From positions 1,116,001-1,180,000 of the forward strand of contig NZ_AP018498.1 in the NCBI RefSeq assembly GCF_003569745.1: a stretch of 64,000 nt of DNA, written 5' to 3'. Shown here piece after piece: positions 17,835-27,274 of this stretch. Each line of letters begins with the position of its first letter. Within the stretch, counting starts at the first letter, position 1. The DNA comes from Altererythrobacter sp. B11. Lineage in GTDB: Bacteria; Pseudomonadota; Alphaproteobacteria; Sphingomonadales; Sphingomonadaceae. The position numbers and the translations under genes were made by a program. The notes beneath the pieces were generated by a model, which saw only the letters and a program-made list of their open reading frames with translations, was not told where the DNA came from and ran no database searches.

Positions 17835-19406
17835 GTGACTCACCTTTCTCGCTCGCTTATCCTTGGCTGCAGTGTCCTGGCGCTCGCCGCCTGCGGCCCG
17901 GAAGAACTCGCCTCGCCCGGCACCGGCGGCGACATCATCATCGAAAACCCCGCGCCGACCCCCACGCCGACACCCACCCCCACGGGCGGCACGGGCACGG
18001 TTACGCCGGCGGCCGGCTGCCCGACGATCGGCACCAACGCGCTGGTCGATGACGGCACGATCACGAGCCCCAAGGGTGACTATCGCGTCTGCACGTTGCC
18101 CTCGACCTTCACCGCCGATGCCACGCTGCCCTATGTCGCAGGCGTGGTGTACCGCATGAACGGCCGCGTGAACGTGGGCGTGGACGATGGCGCGACCGCC
18201 GATGCCACCGATGGCGTCACCGGCACGAATGTGAACCTCACCATCGAACCCGGCGCGATCCTCTATGGCGCCGAAGGCGTCGGCGGCGGCTCCTACATGA
18301 TCGTCAATCGCGGCAGCAAGCTGCTGGCCAACGGCACTGCCGCACGCCCGATCATCTTCACCGCGCAGAGCGACATTCTCGGCACCGCGCAGGATGATAC
18401 CAGCGCCCTGTGGGGCGGCGTGGTCATGCTCGGCCGCGCGCCGGTGGCGGACTGCTTCGCCGGCGGCATCAACCAGAGCGACCAGACCAAGTGCGAAATG
18501 CGCGTGGAAGGCATTGCCAACGACATCCCGTTCTTCGGCGGCAACACGCCGACCGACAGCTCGGGCAGCGTGCAGTATGTCCAGATCCGTTACTCCGGCT
18601 TCACGCTGGACCTGGGCGGCGAACTTCAGTCGCTCACGCTGGGCGGCATCGGCAGCGGCACCACCATCGACCACGTCCAGTCCTACAACAGCTCGGATGA
18701 CGGCGTGGAGTTCTTCGGCGGCCATCCGCAGGTGAAGCACTTCGTCGTGGTCGGCGCCGAGGATGACTCCTTCGACGTGGACAGCGGCGCGCAGCTGAAC
18801 CTGCAGTATGCCCTGGCCGTGCAGCGCGCCAATGTCGGCGACCGGGTGCTCGAGAACGACTCCCCGGCGGACGACAAGGGTTCGGGCACGACCATCCCCG
18901 ACGCTCTGCCACGCACGCTGACCCAGATCTCCAACTTCACCTTCTGGGCGGCCAGCGGCGCCAACACGATCAACGCGCGCGGTGCGGGTGACATCACCCT
19001 TGCCAACGGCGTGATCTACCAGCCGGCTTCCTCGCAGTTCTGCATCAACGATGCGGGCCATGTGGGCGGCGGCCGCGGTTCGATCCTCAAGTTCTTCTCG
19101 CTTGAGCTGGCCTGCGTGGCCAATGCCGCGACCAACACGGCGGTCGCCAACGGCAACGGCAGCGCCAACGTGTTCACCACCACGACGCTGGCGACCAAGT
19201 ATCTGAACGGCGACAAGGAAATGAACTTCACGCCGATCTATAATGCGACGACGCTGTCCAGCTTCTTCGATGCCACGGCCTACATCGGCGCAGTGGCACG
19301 GCCGGCTGGCAGCGACCTGGCGTGGACCCGCGGCTGGACCTGCGACAGCACGACCGTGTCCTTCGGCAGCGGCGTCTCCTGTAAGTCCCTGCCGGTTTAT
19401 AACTGA
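17835..19406 (+). CDS. Surface/periplasmic lipoprotein with parallel beta-helix-like repeats
   Basis: 523 residues. The lipobox is LALAAC (Cys about residue 20), followed by a Thr-Pro linker (PTPTPTPTPTGG) and a large domain rich in Gly/Asp/Asn turns: WGGVVMLGRAPVADCF, VQYVQIRYSGFTLD, DDGVEFFGGHPQVKHFVVV, AEDDSFDVDSGAQ. This resembles a family of repeat proteins seen next to TonB receptors in Bacteroidetes and gammaproteobacteria; I recall it from genome contexts and its function is not established. Start: GTG 17835 with GAGGGGA 8 bases upstream; an in-frame TTG 18 bases earlier is less likely. It is followed by the TonB receptor at 19513, so the two probably act together as an outer-membrane uptake pair. 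Confidence 0.8.
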   Translation: MTHLSRSLILGCSVLALAACGPEELASPGTGGDIIIENPAPTPTPTPTPTGGTGTVTPAAGCPTIGTNALVDDGTITSPKGDYRVCTLPSTFTADATLPYVAGVVYRMNGRVNVGVDDGATADATDGVTGTNVNLTIEPGAILYGAEGVGGGSYMIVNRGSKLLANGTAARPIIFTAQSDILGTAQDDTSALWGGVVMLGRAPVADCFAGGINQSDQTKCEMRVEGIANDIPFFGGNTPTDSSGSVQYVQIRYSGFTLDLGGELQSLTLGGIGSGTTIDHVQSYNSSDDGVEFFGGHPQVKHFVVVGAEDDSFDVDSGAQLNLQYALAVQRANVGDRVLENDSPADDKGSGTTIPDALPRTLTQISNFTFWAASGANTINARGAGDITLANGVIYQPASSQFCINDAGHVGGGRGSILKFFSLELACVANAATNTAVANGNGSANVFTTTTLATKYLNGDKEMNFTPIYNATTLSSFFDATAYIGAVARPAGSDLAWTRGWTCDSTTVSFGSGVSCKSLPVYN

Positions 19407-19422
19407 GCAGGCGTGAAACGGA

Positions 19423-19451
19423 GGGAGGCGCTCGCGTGGCGGGCGCCTCCC
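19423..19451 (+). terminator. Hairpin between lipoprotein and TonB receptor genes
   Basis: Perfect 9-bp stem GGGAGGCGC/GCGCCTCCC with an 11-base loop, starting 17 bases after the lipoprotein stop and followed by TTCTGC. It may attenuate transcription, so the two genes can be expressed in unequal amounts. Confidence 0.6.
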
Positions 19452-19512
19452 TTCTGCACTTGGGCCGCAGCCCATTCAAATCACAGGCCTTAAAATGAGG
19501 GGGTCTTTCGTC

Positions 19513-22314
19513 ATGACCACTGGCAAGCAGTTGGTTGGGCTGCTCTTGCTCACCACCGCACTTACGTTTCCCGGCATGGCGTCCGCACAGGGCACCACCG
19601 GTCCCGCCAGCCCGGCGGGCGCCGCGCAGGCGCCGACCGAGGCCAGCAGCGACCAGGAACTGCTCGATCAGGTGGAGGGCACCGATGCCGCCGATGCCCA
19701 GGCGGAGGAGCCCGAGATTTCGATCCCCGGCGGCGCGATCATCGTGACCGGGCGCGTGCGGCGCGATCCCACCCGCGATTCCACGCAGGTGGTCTCGGTC
19801 CTCTCCACGGAGCAGATCGCGCGCACGGGCGAAGGCGACATCGCCGGCGCGCTGGGCCGCGTCACCGGCCTTTCGGTGGTGGGCAACGGCCGCGTCTATG
19901 TGCGCGGCCTCGGCGATCGCTACTCGCTGGCGCTGCTCAACGGCCTGCCGCTGCCGAGCCCCGAACCGCTCAGCCGCGTGGTCCCGCTCGACATCTTCCC
20001 GACCAATGTGATCGCCTCCACGCTGGTGCAGAAGACCTACTCGCCCAATTTCCCGGGGGAATTCGGCGGCGGCGTGATCAACCTGACCACCCGCGCCGTG
20101 CCGGATGAGAGTTTCCTCACCATCGGCGGCGGCATCAGCGGCGATACCGAAACCACCTTCCAGAACAGCTATGCCTATTTCGGCAGCCAGACGGACTGGA
20201 CCGGGTTCGACGATGGCACGCGCGACCTGTCGCCCCAGCTCAGCCAGTATCTGTCGGATTCCATCGCCAACGGCACCTCGCTCGGCTCCATGTCGCAGGC
20301 GGAGCGGGAGAATATCGCCCGCACGCTCACGCCGCCGCAGTTCGCCGGCCTGCAGATCATCGACAAGACGCGCGCCAATTTCTCCGCCGGCCTCACCGCA
20401 GGCACCGCCTTCGACGTGGGCGGCGATGCGCGGCTCGGCCTCGTGCTCACTGGCAACCTCAGCAACAAATATCGCAATCGCGACATCACGCGCCAGGAAG
20501 CCGGCAATACCAACACCAGCTATTCGCGCAACGAGAACGACTTCGTCACCGACAACAACATCCTCGCCAATGCGCTGTTCAGCGCCGGCCTGGAATTCGG
20601 TGAGCATACGGTCCGCTGGACGAACCTGTTCATCCGCGACACCGTGAAGCAGGCGCGCCTTTCGTCCTACAAGATCGCCGATGTGGAGGAGGCCGATTTC
20701 CTCCGCCAGAACACCGCATGGTACGAACGCCAGCTGATCGACACGCAGCTGGTGGGCGAGTTCAAGTTCGGCCCCCTCAGCCTCGATCTTCGCGGCGGCT
20801 ACGCCCGCACCGATCGCGAGGCGCCGTACAACCTCACCTATACCTACGCGCGCACGAACAACCCGGCCGATCGCTTCGGCGACGTCTATCGCATCGATCT
20901 CAGCGGCGCGGGGCAGCAGGCGCTGCAGGAAAGCGGCGTCTCCGTCTCCTTCTCCGACCTCAACGAGACGCTGTGGTTCGGCGGGCTGGATGCCAGCTAT
21001 GAAGTGATGCCCGACCTCACGCTGACGGCGGGCTATGCCTATACCGACACCGATCGCTATACCGAGCGGCGCGCATTCGAAATTCGCGCCACGGTGGACC
21101 GCAACTTCAACAACCCGAATGGCGATCCCAGCATCCCGCCGATCGACCCTTCGCTCGTCCCCGCGCTGAACCAGGCGCTGGCGGCGGTGGGGGCGCGGCG
21201 GCCGTTCGAAATGCTGAACGGGGCGGTGTACAATCTGTTCGACGTGAACCTGCTGGAATCGGGCAGCACTACGCCTGCATTCAGCGCCGCGTTGAAGGTC
21301 CATGCCGGCTACGGCCAGCTGCAGTGGGCGCCGACCGCGGAAGTGACCGTGCAGGGCGGCGTACGTTATGAAAGTGCGGAGCAATCCTCCATCCCGCTGG
21401 GTGCCAACAACACGTCGAAGCCCCGCACGAACAAGAAGGATTACTTCCTGCCCGCCCTTACGGTGACGTGGGAACCGATCGACGATCTTCAGCTTCGGGC
21501 CAGCGGGTCGCGCACTCTGGCGCGGCCGCAGTTCCGCGAGCTGATCTCGCAGCTCTACTACGATCCGGAAACCAACCGTTCCTACAGCGGCAACCCGAAC
21601 CTCAATGACAGCAAGCTGCTGAACTTCGAGGCGCGGGCGGAATATTACCTCACCAGCCAGAGCCGGCTTTCGCTGGCGGGCTTCTACAAGAAGATCGACA
21701 GCCCGATCGAAGCCTTCATGACGGGCGACGGATCGATCTCCTACGCCAACGCGCCCGAGGCCAATCTGTATGGTGCGGAACTGGAAGCCCAGTATTTCTA
21801 TGATCTGGTCGATTGGGGCGGGTGGTTCGAAACCAAGCAGCTCGTGCTGATCGGCAACTACACCTACACGCAATCCAAGCTGAAGGTGGGTGACGAGACG
21901 ATCCTGATCGACCAGGGCGGCAATGCCAGCCAGTTCCCGGCGAACCAGATCTTCACCGATGGCGCGCCGCTGGTCGGCCAGTCCGATCATCTGTTGAACC
22001 TGCAACTGGGGCTGGAGGATACCGACAAGCTGCAGCAGCTCACCCTGCTGGTGTCCTACGCCAGCAAGCGGCCGACCTTCCGCAGCCAGGGCGGCCTGCC
22101 CGACGTGATCGAGAAGCCGGGGGTCAGCCTGGATGCGGTGGTCCGCCAGGGCTTCACGCTCAAGGGAACCGAAGCAGAGCTGAAGCTGGAGGCGCGCAAC
22201 ATCCTCGGCACGCGCCATCAGGAATATCAGGTGAACGCCAACGGCCTGCGGATCGACAACAACACCTACGACGTCGGCCAGACTTTCGCGGCTTCGCTGT
22301 CGTTCACCTTCTGA
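19513..22314 (+). CDS. Large TonB-dependent receptor paired with the beta-helix lipoprotein
   Basis: 933 residues. Signal peptide ends FPGMASA; an acidic linker (residues 25-70) leads to the TonB-box-like GGAIIVTGRVR, then the plug (VYVRGLGDRYSLALLNGLPL, IFPTNVIASTLVQKTYSP, FPGEFGGGVINLTTR) and a long barrel ending LSFTF. The length fits the large class that handles carbohydrates or other bulky ligands. ATG 19513 is preferred to 19495 because GAGGGGG lies 9-13 bases before it. It ends with a strong intrinsic terminator. Possible partner: the lipoprotein just upstream; possible control: the Pho-box-like site at 17752. Confidence 0.9.
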   Translation: MTTGKQLVGLLLLTTALTFPGMASAQGTTGPASPAGAAQAPTEASSDQELLDQVEGTDAADAQAEEPEISIPGGAIIVTGRVRRDPTRDSTQVVSVLSTEQIARTGEGDIAGALGRVTGLSVVGNGRVYVRGLGDRYSLALLNGLPLPSPEPLSRVVPLDIFPTNVIASTLVQKTYSPNFPGEFGGGVINLTTRAVPDESFLTIGGGISGDTETTFQNSYAYFGSQTDWTGFDDGTRDLSPQLSQYLSDSIANGTSLGSMSQAERENIARTLTPPQFAGLQIIDKTRANFSAGLTAGTAFDVGGDARLGLVLTGNLSNKYRNRDITRQEAGNTNTSYSRNENDFVTDNNILANALFSAGLEFGEHTVRWTNLFIRDTVKQARLSSYKIADVEEADFLRQNTAWYERQLIDTQLVGEFKFGPLSLDLRGGYARTDREAPYNLTYTYARTNNPADRFGDVYRIDLSGAGQQALQESGVSVSFSDLNETLWFGGLDASYEVMPDLTLTAGYAYTDTDRYTERRAFEIRATVDRNFNNPNGDPSIPPIDPSLVPALNQALAAVGARRPFEMLNGAVYNLFDVNLLESGSTTPAFSAALKVHAGYGQLQWAPTAEVTVQGGVRYESAEQSSIPLGANNTSKPRTNKKDYFLPALTVTWEPIDDLQLRASGSRTLARPQFRELISQLYYDPETNRSYSGNPNLNDSKLLNFEARAEYYLTSQSRLSLAGFYKKIDSPIEAFMTGDGSISYANAPEANLYGAELEAQYFYDLVDWGGWFETKQLVLIGNYTYTQSKLKVGDETILIDQGGNASQFPANQIFTDGAPLVGQSDHLLNLQLGLEDTDKLQQLTLLVSYASKRPTFRSQGGLPDVIEKPGVSLDAVVRQGFTLKGTEAELKLEARNILGTRHQEYQVNANGLRIDNNTYDVGQTFAASLSFTF

Positions 22315-22361
22315 TGCTTTGCGCCGGCTGCCCCGCGCGGGTGGCCGGCCTTGTTGAATAG

Positions 22362-22390
22362 CCGCTTGCACATATCGTGCAGGCGGTTTT
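22362..22390 (+). terminator. Intrinsic terminator of the TonB receptor gene
   Basis: Ten-base-pair stem CCGCTTGCAC/GTGCAGGCGG (one T-G pair) with loop ATATC, followed directly by TTTT and a pyrimidine-rich tract. It lies 48 bases past the stop, and the next gene is convergent. Confidence 0.8.
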
Positions 22391-22438
22391 CCCCTTTCTT
22401 GCGCTCTGCTTGCGCGTGGCGCACAATCGGCGGACGGG

Positions 22439-23113
22439 TCACATCAGGTCGAGCACATAGCCCTTGCCGTGGACGGTGCGCAGCAGCTGGCTGGCGCCGG
22501 CATTGCGGAGGCCGAAGCGCAGCCGCTTGATCCATACGTCCACGGTGCGCAGGTAATCGGGATCGCCCGCCTTGCCCAGCGCGTGGACCAGCTCCTGCCG
22601 GGTCAGCACGCGGTTGGGGTTTTCCACCAGGAAGCGCAGCACGCGGAATTCATTGGGGCGCAGGGGGATCAGCTTGCCTTTCCAGCGCGCCTGCTCCCCG
22701 GCCACATTGATCTGCAATTCGCCCAGTTCGATCGTCTGCGCGGCGGCGCGGTGGCGATCATTGGCGTGCAGCGCCAGCACGCGGTCCAGCATTGCCTGCC
22801 GGTTGAGCGGGCCGACCGCGTAATCATCGGCGCCCGCCTTCAGCGCGCGGCGGCGGTCCTCCGGATCGTCATGCTCCAGCACCATGGTGATATGCGCCTC
22901 GCGCATCCTGGGATCGGCGCGCAGCCGGCGGCACATTTCCAGGCCGGAAAGCTCGTCCATCACCCAGTCCACGAACACCCAGGCGCCGCCTTCCACCAGC
23001 CGCGTCGGCCCTTCGGCCGTCAGCAGGGCGAAGGCGAACACCGTATCGCCATGCGCGAAGTCCTCGAAGCGGGCAGCGCCCGCGTTGGACGTGAAGATGG
23101 TGACGCGCTTCAT
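22439..23113 (-). CDS. Response regulator with degenerate receiver and OmpR/PhoB winged helix
   Basis: 224 residues. The N-terminal half is receiver-like, with VFVDWVMDELSG placing an Asp at residue 49, but the usual N-terminal acidic pair is absent (VTIFTSNAGA) and the conserved Lys after GADDY is replaced (GADDYAVGPL). The C-terminal half is a trans_reg_C winged helix: IPLRPNEFRVLRFL, NRVLTRQELVHAL, TVDVWIKRLRFGL, LRTVHGKGYVL. It probably binds DNA, while control by phosphorylation is doubtful. Start ATG 23113 is chosen because the domain begins there; the frame beyond runs antisense to the peptidase. No kinase is adjacent. It is divergent from the M49-like gene. Confidence 0.85.
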   Translation of the reverse strand: MKRVTIFTSNAGAARFEDFAHGDTVFAFALLTAEGPTRLVEGGAWVFVDWVMDELSGLEMCRRLRADPRMREAHITMVLEHDDPEDRRRALKAGADDYAVGPLNRQAMLDRVLALHANDRHRAAAQTIELGELQINVAGEQARWKGKLIPLRPNEFRVLRFLVENPNRVLTRQELVHALGKAGDPDYLRTVDVWIKRLRFGLRNAGASQLLRTVHGKGYVLDLM

Positions 23114-23287
23114 CCCTGCCTTCGCCCCTATTGGTCTCAGGGATTTCCTGCCGCCGTGATGTGACTCGGTTATGACGGAGCACGCGGATCGCCGCAGCTG
23201 CGGCAAAGGACGCAGGGCTGGCTCCGTGACACGGCGCCCGGGCGCGGCTAAGCCGTTGGAAAGCTCCCCAAGCCCCGGAGAATGGAC

Positions 23288-24967
23288 ATGCGCACCGCCA
23301 TCATCCCGCTCGCTCTTTCGCTCGCTGCCTGCGGGCAGATGGCCAGTCCGGATACGGTGCCGCCGCCCCCCGCGGCAGAAGCGCCGGGCGACAATTATGA
23401 TCTCGCGGCGCAGCAGGCGAAGATGGCGGAAATCCGCATGGAGCCCGACACCTCCTATCTCACCGCGGAGGAGCGGGACGTGGTCAATCTGCTGATCCGG
23501 GCCTCGGGCCTGATGAGCGAGATCTATCTGCGCCAGCGGGACCCGGAGAATCCGCAAATCCGCACGGCCATTTCCCGCTCCCGCCGGGCCGATCGCGACC
23601 TGCTGCTCGACATGTTCGATCGCAATTTCGGCCCGTGGGACGAGATTGCGGAGCGGCATCCCTTCTGGGGCACCACGCCCATGCCGGAAGGCGCAGGCTT
23701 CTATCCGCATGATCTCACGCGCGAGGAATTCACCGCCTATCTTGCCGCCCATCCCGCGCAGAAGGATGCGCTGACCAGCCCCTATACGGTGGTGAAGCGC
23801 GAGGGCGACCGGCTGGTGGCCGTGCCCTATTCGATCGAATATGCCGAATGGCTGCGGCCGGCGGCCGATCTGCTGCGCCAGGCGGCCGCGCGCACCAGCA
23901 ATGCCAGCCTGCGCAAGTTCCTGCAGCTGCGCGCGGACGCCTTCCTCAGCGACGATTATTTCGCCAGCGAACTCGCGTGGATGGACCTTTCGGGCACGCC
24001 CATCGAAGTCGCGATCGGGCCGTATGAGGTCTATACGGACGGGCTGTTCGGCACCAAGACCGCGTTCGAAAGCTTCGTGACGCTGAAGGATCCCGAAGCC
24101 TCCGCCGCGCTCGACAAGTACAAGCGCTATCTGCGCGATATGGAGGCGAACCTCCCGATCGAGGATCGCTACAAGAACTTCCAGCGCGGCTTCGAAAGCC
24201 CGATCGCCGTGGCGGATCAGGTGCAGGGCGGGGGCGACAACGTGCCCGGCGTCCAGACCATCGCCTTCAACCTGCCGAATGACGAGCGGGTGCGGGAGGC
24301 GAAGGGCGCCAAGAAGGTGATCCTGGCCAATGTGCTGGGCGCCAAATACGACCGCATCCTGCAGCCCATGGCCGAGATCGTGCTGGAGCCGGCGCAGGCG
24401 CGGCTGGTGGCGAAGAAGTATATGGAGCTGGAGACGCTGTTCCATGAACTGTCGCACAGCCTGGGGCCGGGCACGATCACCGTGGACGGGCGCCAGACCA
24501 CCGTGGGCGAAGAACTGCGCGATCAATATTCGGCGCTGGAGGAATCCAAGGCCGATGTCGCCGGGGTTTGGAACATCCTGTTCATGATGAACAAGGGGGA
24601 ACTGCCGGCGGCGGAGAAGGACCAGCTGTGGCCGACCTATTTCACCGGCATCTTTCGCGCGATGCGCTTCGGCACCGGGGAGGCGCATGGGCGCGGGGCG
24701 GCGGCGCAATATGGCTATCTGAAAGCCAAGGGCGCCTTCGCCTGGGACGCGGCCAGAGGCGCTTACGTGATCGACCCGGCGCGGATGGAAGCGGGGCTGC
24801 GCGATCTCCTGCATGACGAGCTGATGCTGGAGGCCACGGGCGATTACGCCGGCACCAAGGCCTTCCTCGATCGCTGGGCGGTGCTGGACGAGCATGCCGA
24901 GGCGGCCATCGCGCGCATGGCGGCGATCCCGGTGGATATTCGCCCGATCTATCCCGACCATATCTGA
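23288..24967 (+). CDS. M49-like (dipeptidyl-peptidase III related) zinc metallopeptidase lipoprotein
   Basis: 559 residues. The short signal MRTAIIPLALSLAACG contains a lipobox, so the protein is likely anchored in the outer or inner membrane facing the periplasm. The zinc site is FHELSHSLGPG (His386, Glu387, His390) with a second motif ALEESKADVAGVW (Glu418/Glu419, Asp423), matching the HExxH plus EE-x-x-A-D arrangement of M49-like enzymes. True DPP III has a six-residue HExxGH; here it is five residues. Family members sometimes carry Nudix labels in databases. ATG 23288 is preferred to 23282 because GGAG lies 7 bases upstream. A role in peptide scavenging is inferred. Confidence 0.8.
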   Translation: MRTAIIPLALSLAACGQMASPDTVPPPPAAEAPGDNYDLAAQQAKMAEIRMEPDTSYLTAEERDVVNLLIRASGLMSEIYLRQRDPENPQIRTAISRSRRADRDLLLDMFDRNFGPWDEIAERHPFWGTTPMPEGAGFYPHDLTREEFTAYLAAHPAQKDALTSPYTVVKREGDRLVAVPYSIEYAEWLRPAADLLRQAAARTSNASLRKFLQLRADAFLSDDYFASELAWMDLSGTPIEVAIGPYEVYTDGLFGTKTAFESFVTLKDPEASAALDKYKRYLRDMEANLPIEDRYKNFQRGFESPIAVADQVQGGGDNVPGVQTIAFNLPNDERVREAKGAKKVILANVLGAKYDRILQPMAEIVLEPAQARLVAKKYMELETLFHELSHSLGPGTITVDGRQTTVGEELRDQYSALEESKADVAGVWNILFMMNKGELPAAEKDQLWPTYFTGIFRAMRFGTGEAHGRGAAAQYGYLKAKGAFAWDAARGAYVIDPARMEAGLRDLLHDELMLEATGDYAGTKAFLDRWAVLDEHAEAAIARMAAIPVDIRPIYPDHI

Positions 24968-25107
24968 TCCGGCGGCGCGGTGCCGCTTGACCGGCGCGGC
25001 GCATCTCCGTATTCGTTATTGCGAGGCATTTGCAAAAGAGAGTCGCAAATGCGCGGAGATCAGCGCCCGGCGGCCCAGTGGGTCGGGGCGCATCGCGGGA
25101 GGTGCGC

Positions 25108-25512
25108 ATGTATCACTATATCGATCGGCCGCTGGGCCAGCTGGCGGCGCATGAGCAGTTCCTCGTCGCCTCGATGCGCCGCTGGGTGATGGCGCGGCAC
25201 ATGGGGCGCTGCGCGGTGCGCGCGGCGGAGCCATTGTTCCGCATGCGCGAGGCGCAGACGGCGCTGGGCGCGTTCCACTGCCTGATGTCGGTGCTCGCCT
25301 GCCACGCGGCCTGCCCGCTCAGCTTCGCGGCGCCGTGCTGCCTCAATGTGTCGGAAGGGGAGGCGCTGCTGCTCTCGCTGATCGAAGCCGCGCGCGAAGT
25401 GCCGCAGGAGGAACTGACGAGCCGCTGCGAAGGCGTGATCGGCGCGGATCGCGCGGTGGAGCTGGCCTTCGTGGTGGACCGGCTGGCGGGGGCGCTGGCC
25501 GAAGCCGGCTGA
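25108..25512 (+). CDS. Hypothetical Cys-containing helical protein
   Basis: 134 residues; family not recognised. It looks wholly alpha-helical with seven Cys residues, five of them clustered (FHCLMSVLACHAACPL and APCCLNVSEG). There is no signal peptide or TM segment, so it is probably cytoplasmic. The ribosome site is excellent (GGAGGT 6 bases before ATG 25108), which is the main reason to accept it over longer starts. The stop is six bases from the convergent PiT gene stop, leaving no obvious terminator. Confidence 0.65.
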   Translation: MYHYIDRPLGQLAAHEQFLVASMRRWVMARHMGRCAVRAAEPLFRMREAQTALGAFHCLMSVLACHAACPLSFAAPCCLNVSEGEALLLSLIEAAREVPQEELTSRCEGVIGADRAVELAFVVDRLAGALAEAG

Positions 25513-25518
25513 CGCGGC

Positions 25519-27132
25519 TCAGAACAGCGCGTTCAGCACCAGGAAGCCGCCCGCGCCCAGCAGGCCGGCGGCCGGCACGGTGACGACCCAGGCCAGCGCG
25601 ATCGGCTTCATCAGCGCCCAGTTGGTCTGCCGGTTGACGATCCCGATACCGAGCACGGCGCCGATCAGGATGTGCGTGCTGGACACCGGGATGCCGAAGG
25701 TGGAGGCGAGCATGACCACCGCGGCGGCGGACAGCTCCGCGGAAAAGCCGGAGGCCGGGTGCATCTGCGTGAGCTCCTGGCCGACCGTGCGGATCACCTC
25801 CTTGCCGATGAACCACAGGCCGGCGATCAGCGCCACGCCGAAGGTGATCATGGCGACGCTGGGGATGGCGGCGGTGCTTTCCATCGTGCCGCTGCGCAGC
25901 ACGTCCATGATCGCGGCGAAGGGGCCGATGGCGTTGGCGATGTCGTTCGCGCCATGGCTGAAGGCGAAGCCGGCGGCGGTGAACACCTGCATCCAACTGA
26001 ACAGCAGGAAGGTCGAACGATCGAGCGATCCGTTGCGCAGCGAGCGCACGAACACGAAAGTCGCCATCCACGCGGCGGCGGCGATCATCGCCATGATCAG
26101 GTAATTGTGGAGGGTGGAGATCTCCAGATGCATGTTCTTCAGGCCCTTGAAGAGCAGCATGGAGGAGATGATCGCGGAGCCCGCCGCCGCCACCAGCGGC
26201 ACCCAGTTCTGCAAGGCCTTGTGCGCGGCGATGCTTTCGCGCCGGCGCTTGATCTCCACCAGTTCGCGGAAATAGTCGGACTCCAGCTCCTCGGGCGAGA
26301 AGTCCTCCTCGCGCAGGGCCACGCCGTCGCGCACCATGGTGTTGGTGTAGGAGATCTTCTGGATGTCGCTCAGCTTCTCGAAGGCGCTGCGGTGGCGTTC
26401 GTTCAGCTTGCGCCGTTCCTGCCGCAGCAATTGCAGCTGCTGCTTGGCGCGTTCGTTGTAGCCGAGGATGTGGGTCTTGATCTGGTAGTAGAGCAGATAG
26501 GACACGACCCCGCCCAGCAGCGGGGAAAGCACCCAGGACAGCACGATGGTGCCGATCTCGTCCCACTGCACCAGCGCCAGCGCCGCACCGCCGCCGCTCA
26601 GCAGCATGCCCAGCGCGATGGAGGCGCCGACGATCCCGCCGACGATGGAATGGGTGGTGGAGACGGGCCAGCCGTTGCGGCTGGCGAACAGCAGCCACAG
26701 CGCCGCCGAAAGCAGCGCCGCCATCATGATATAGACGAACTGCATCGGCTCGACCGCGGTGGCGGACAGATCGACGATGCCGCTGCGGATCGTGTCCGTC
26801 ACCTCGCCGCCCGCGATCACCGCACCGCTCACTTCGAACACCGCCGCGATCATCAGCGCCTGCTTGATCGACAGCGTGCCCGCGCCCACGCTGGTGCCGA
26901 AGGAATTGGCCACATCGTTGCCGCCGATGTTGAAGGCCATGAACACGCCGAACAGCGTGGCCAGCACGAACAGCATCACATGCGCGTGATTGGTGTAATC
27001 GAGGCCCCAGAACAGGAAATACCCGGTCATCCCCACGAACAGCACGCCGAAGCCAAGGCTGGTCCAGCTGAGCCCGAAGGGCAGCACCGGTGCGGCGGAG
27101 GGCTCGTCCGGAGACACGGATATGTCCTGCAT
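25519..27132 (-). CDS. Inorganic phosphate transporter, PiT family
   Basis: 537 residues from ATG 27132 (AGGAAC upstream). Both halves of the PiT signature are present: [19 protein letters not shown] near residue 65 and [18 protein letters not shown] near residue 390, together with two PVSTTH-type motifs ([13 protein letters not shown] and [13 protein letters not shown]). About ten TM segments surround a central charged cytoplasmic loop with a helical stretch ([19 protein letters not shown]). It imports phosphate, often as a metal-phosphate complex, driven by the proton gradient. It lies 142 bases downstream of the phosphonate operon on the same strand, which fits a common role in phosphorus supply. 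Confidence 0.95.
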   Translation of the reverse strand: MQDISVSPDEPSAAPVLPFGLSWTSLGFGVLFVGMTGYFLFWGLDYTNHAHVMLFVLATLFGVFMAFNIGGNDVANSFGTSVGAGTLSIKQALMIAAVFEVSGAVIAGGEVTDTIRSGIVDLSATAVEPMQFVYIMMAALLSAALWLLFASRNGWPVSTTHSIVGGIVGASIALGMLLSGGGAALALVQWDEIGTIVLSWVLSPLLGGVVSYLLYYQIKTHILGYNERAKQQLQLLRQERRKLNERHRSAFEKLSDIQKISYTNTMVRDGVALREEDFSPEELESDYFRELVEIKRRRESIAAHKALQNWVPLVAAAGSAIISSMLLFKGLKNMHLEISTLHNYLIMAMIAAAAWMATFVFVRSLRNGSLDRSTFLLFSWMQVFTAAGFAFSHGANDIANAIGPFAAIMDVLRSGTMESTAAIPSVAMITFGVALIAGLWFIGKEVIRTVGQELTQMHPASGFSAELSAAAVVMLASTFGIPVSSTHILIGAVLGIGIVNRQTNWALMKPIALAWVVTVPAAGLLGAGGFLVLNALF

Positions 27133-27274
27133 GCGCGTTCCTGCTCTGAATCGCCGCCGGCGGGCGGTGGCCGGATGGCCGGGCTGCCGCCGGAAGGCGA
27201 CAGGCGCGCATCTCATGCAATCTTTGCGGGAGTGTGACTGCGATGGGGCAGGGCCGCGGCGCACCCCCACCGCT

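Noticed and set aside
17951-17986. Thr-Pro coding repeat in the lipoprotein
   Set aside because: It encodes a flexible linker in a real gene; it is not a CRISPR or mobile repeat.
23114-24961. Upstream extension of the response-regulator frame to over 800 codons
   Set aside because: It runs through the M49-like gene on the other strand; the regulator's own ATG at 23113 starts the first recognisable strand.
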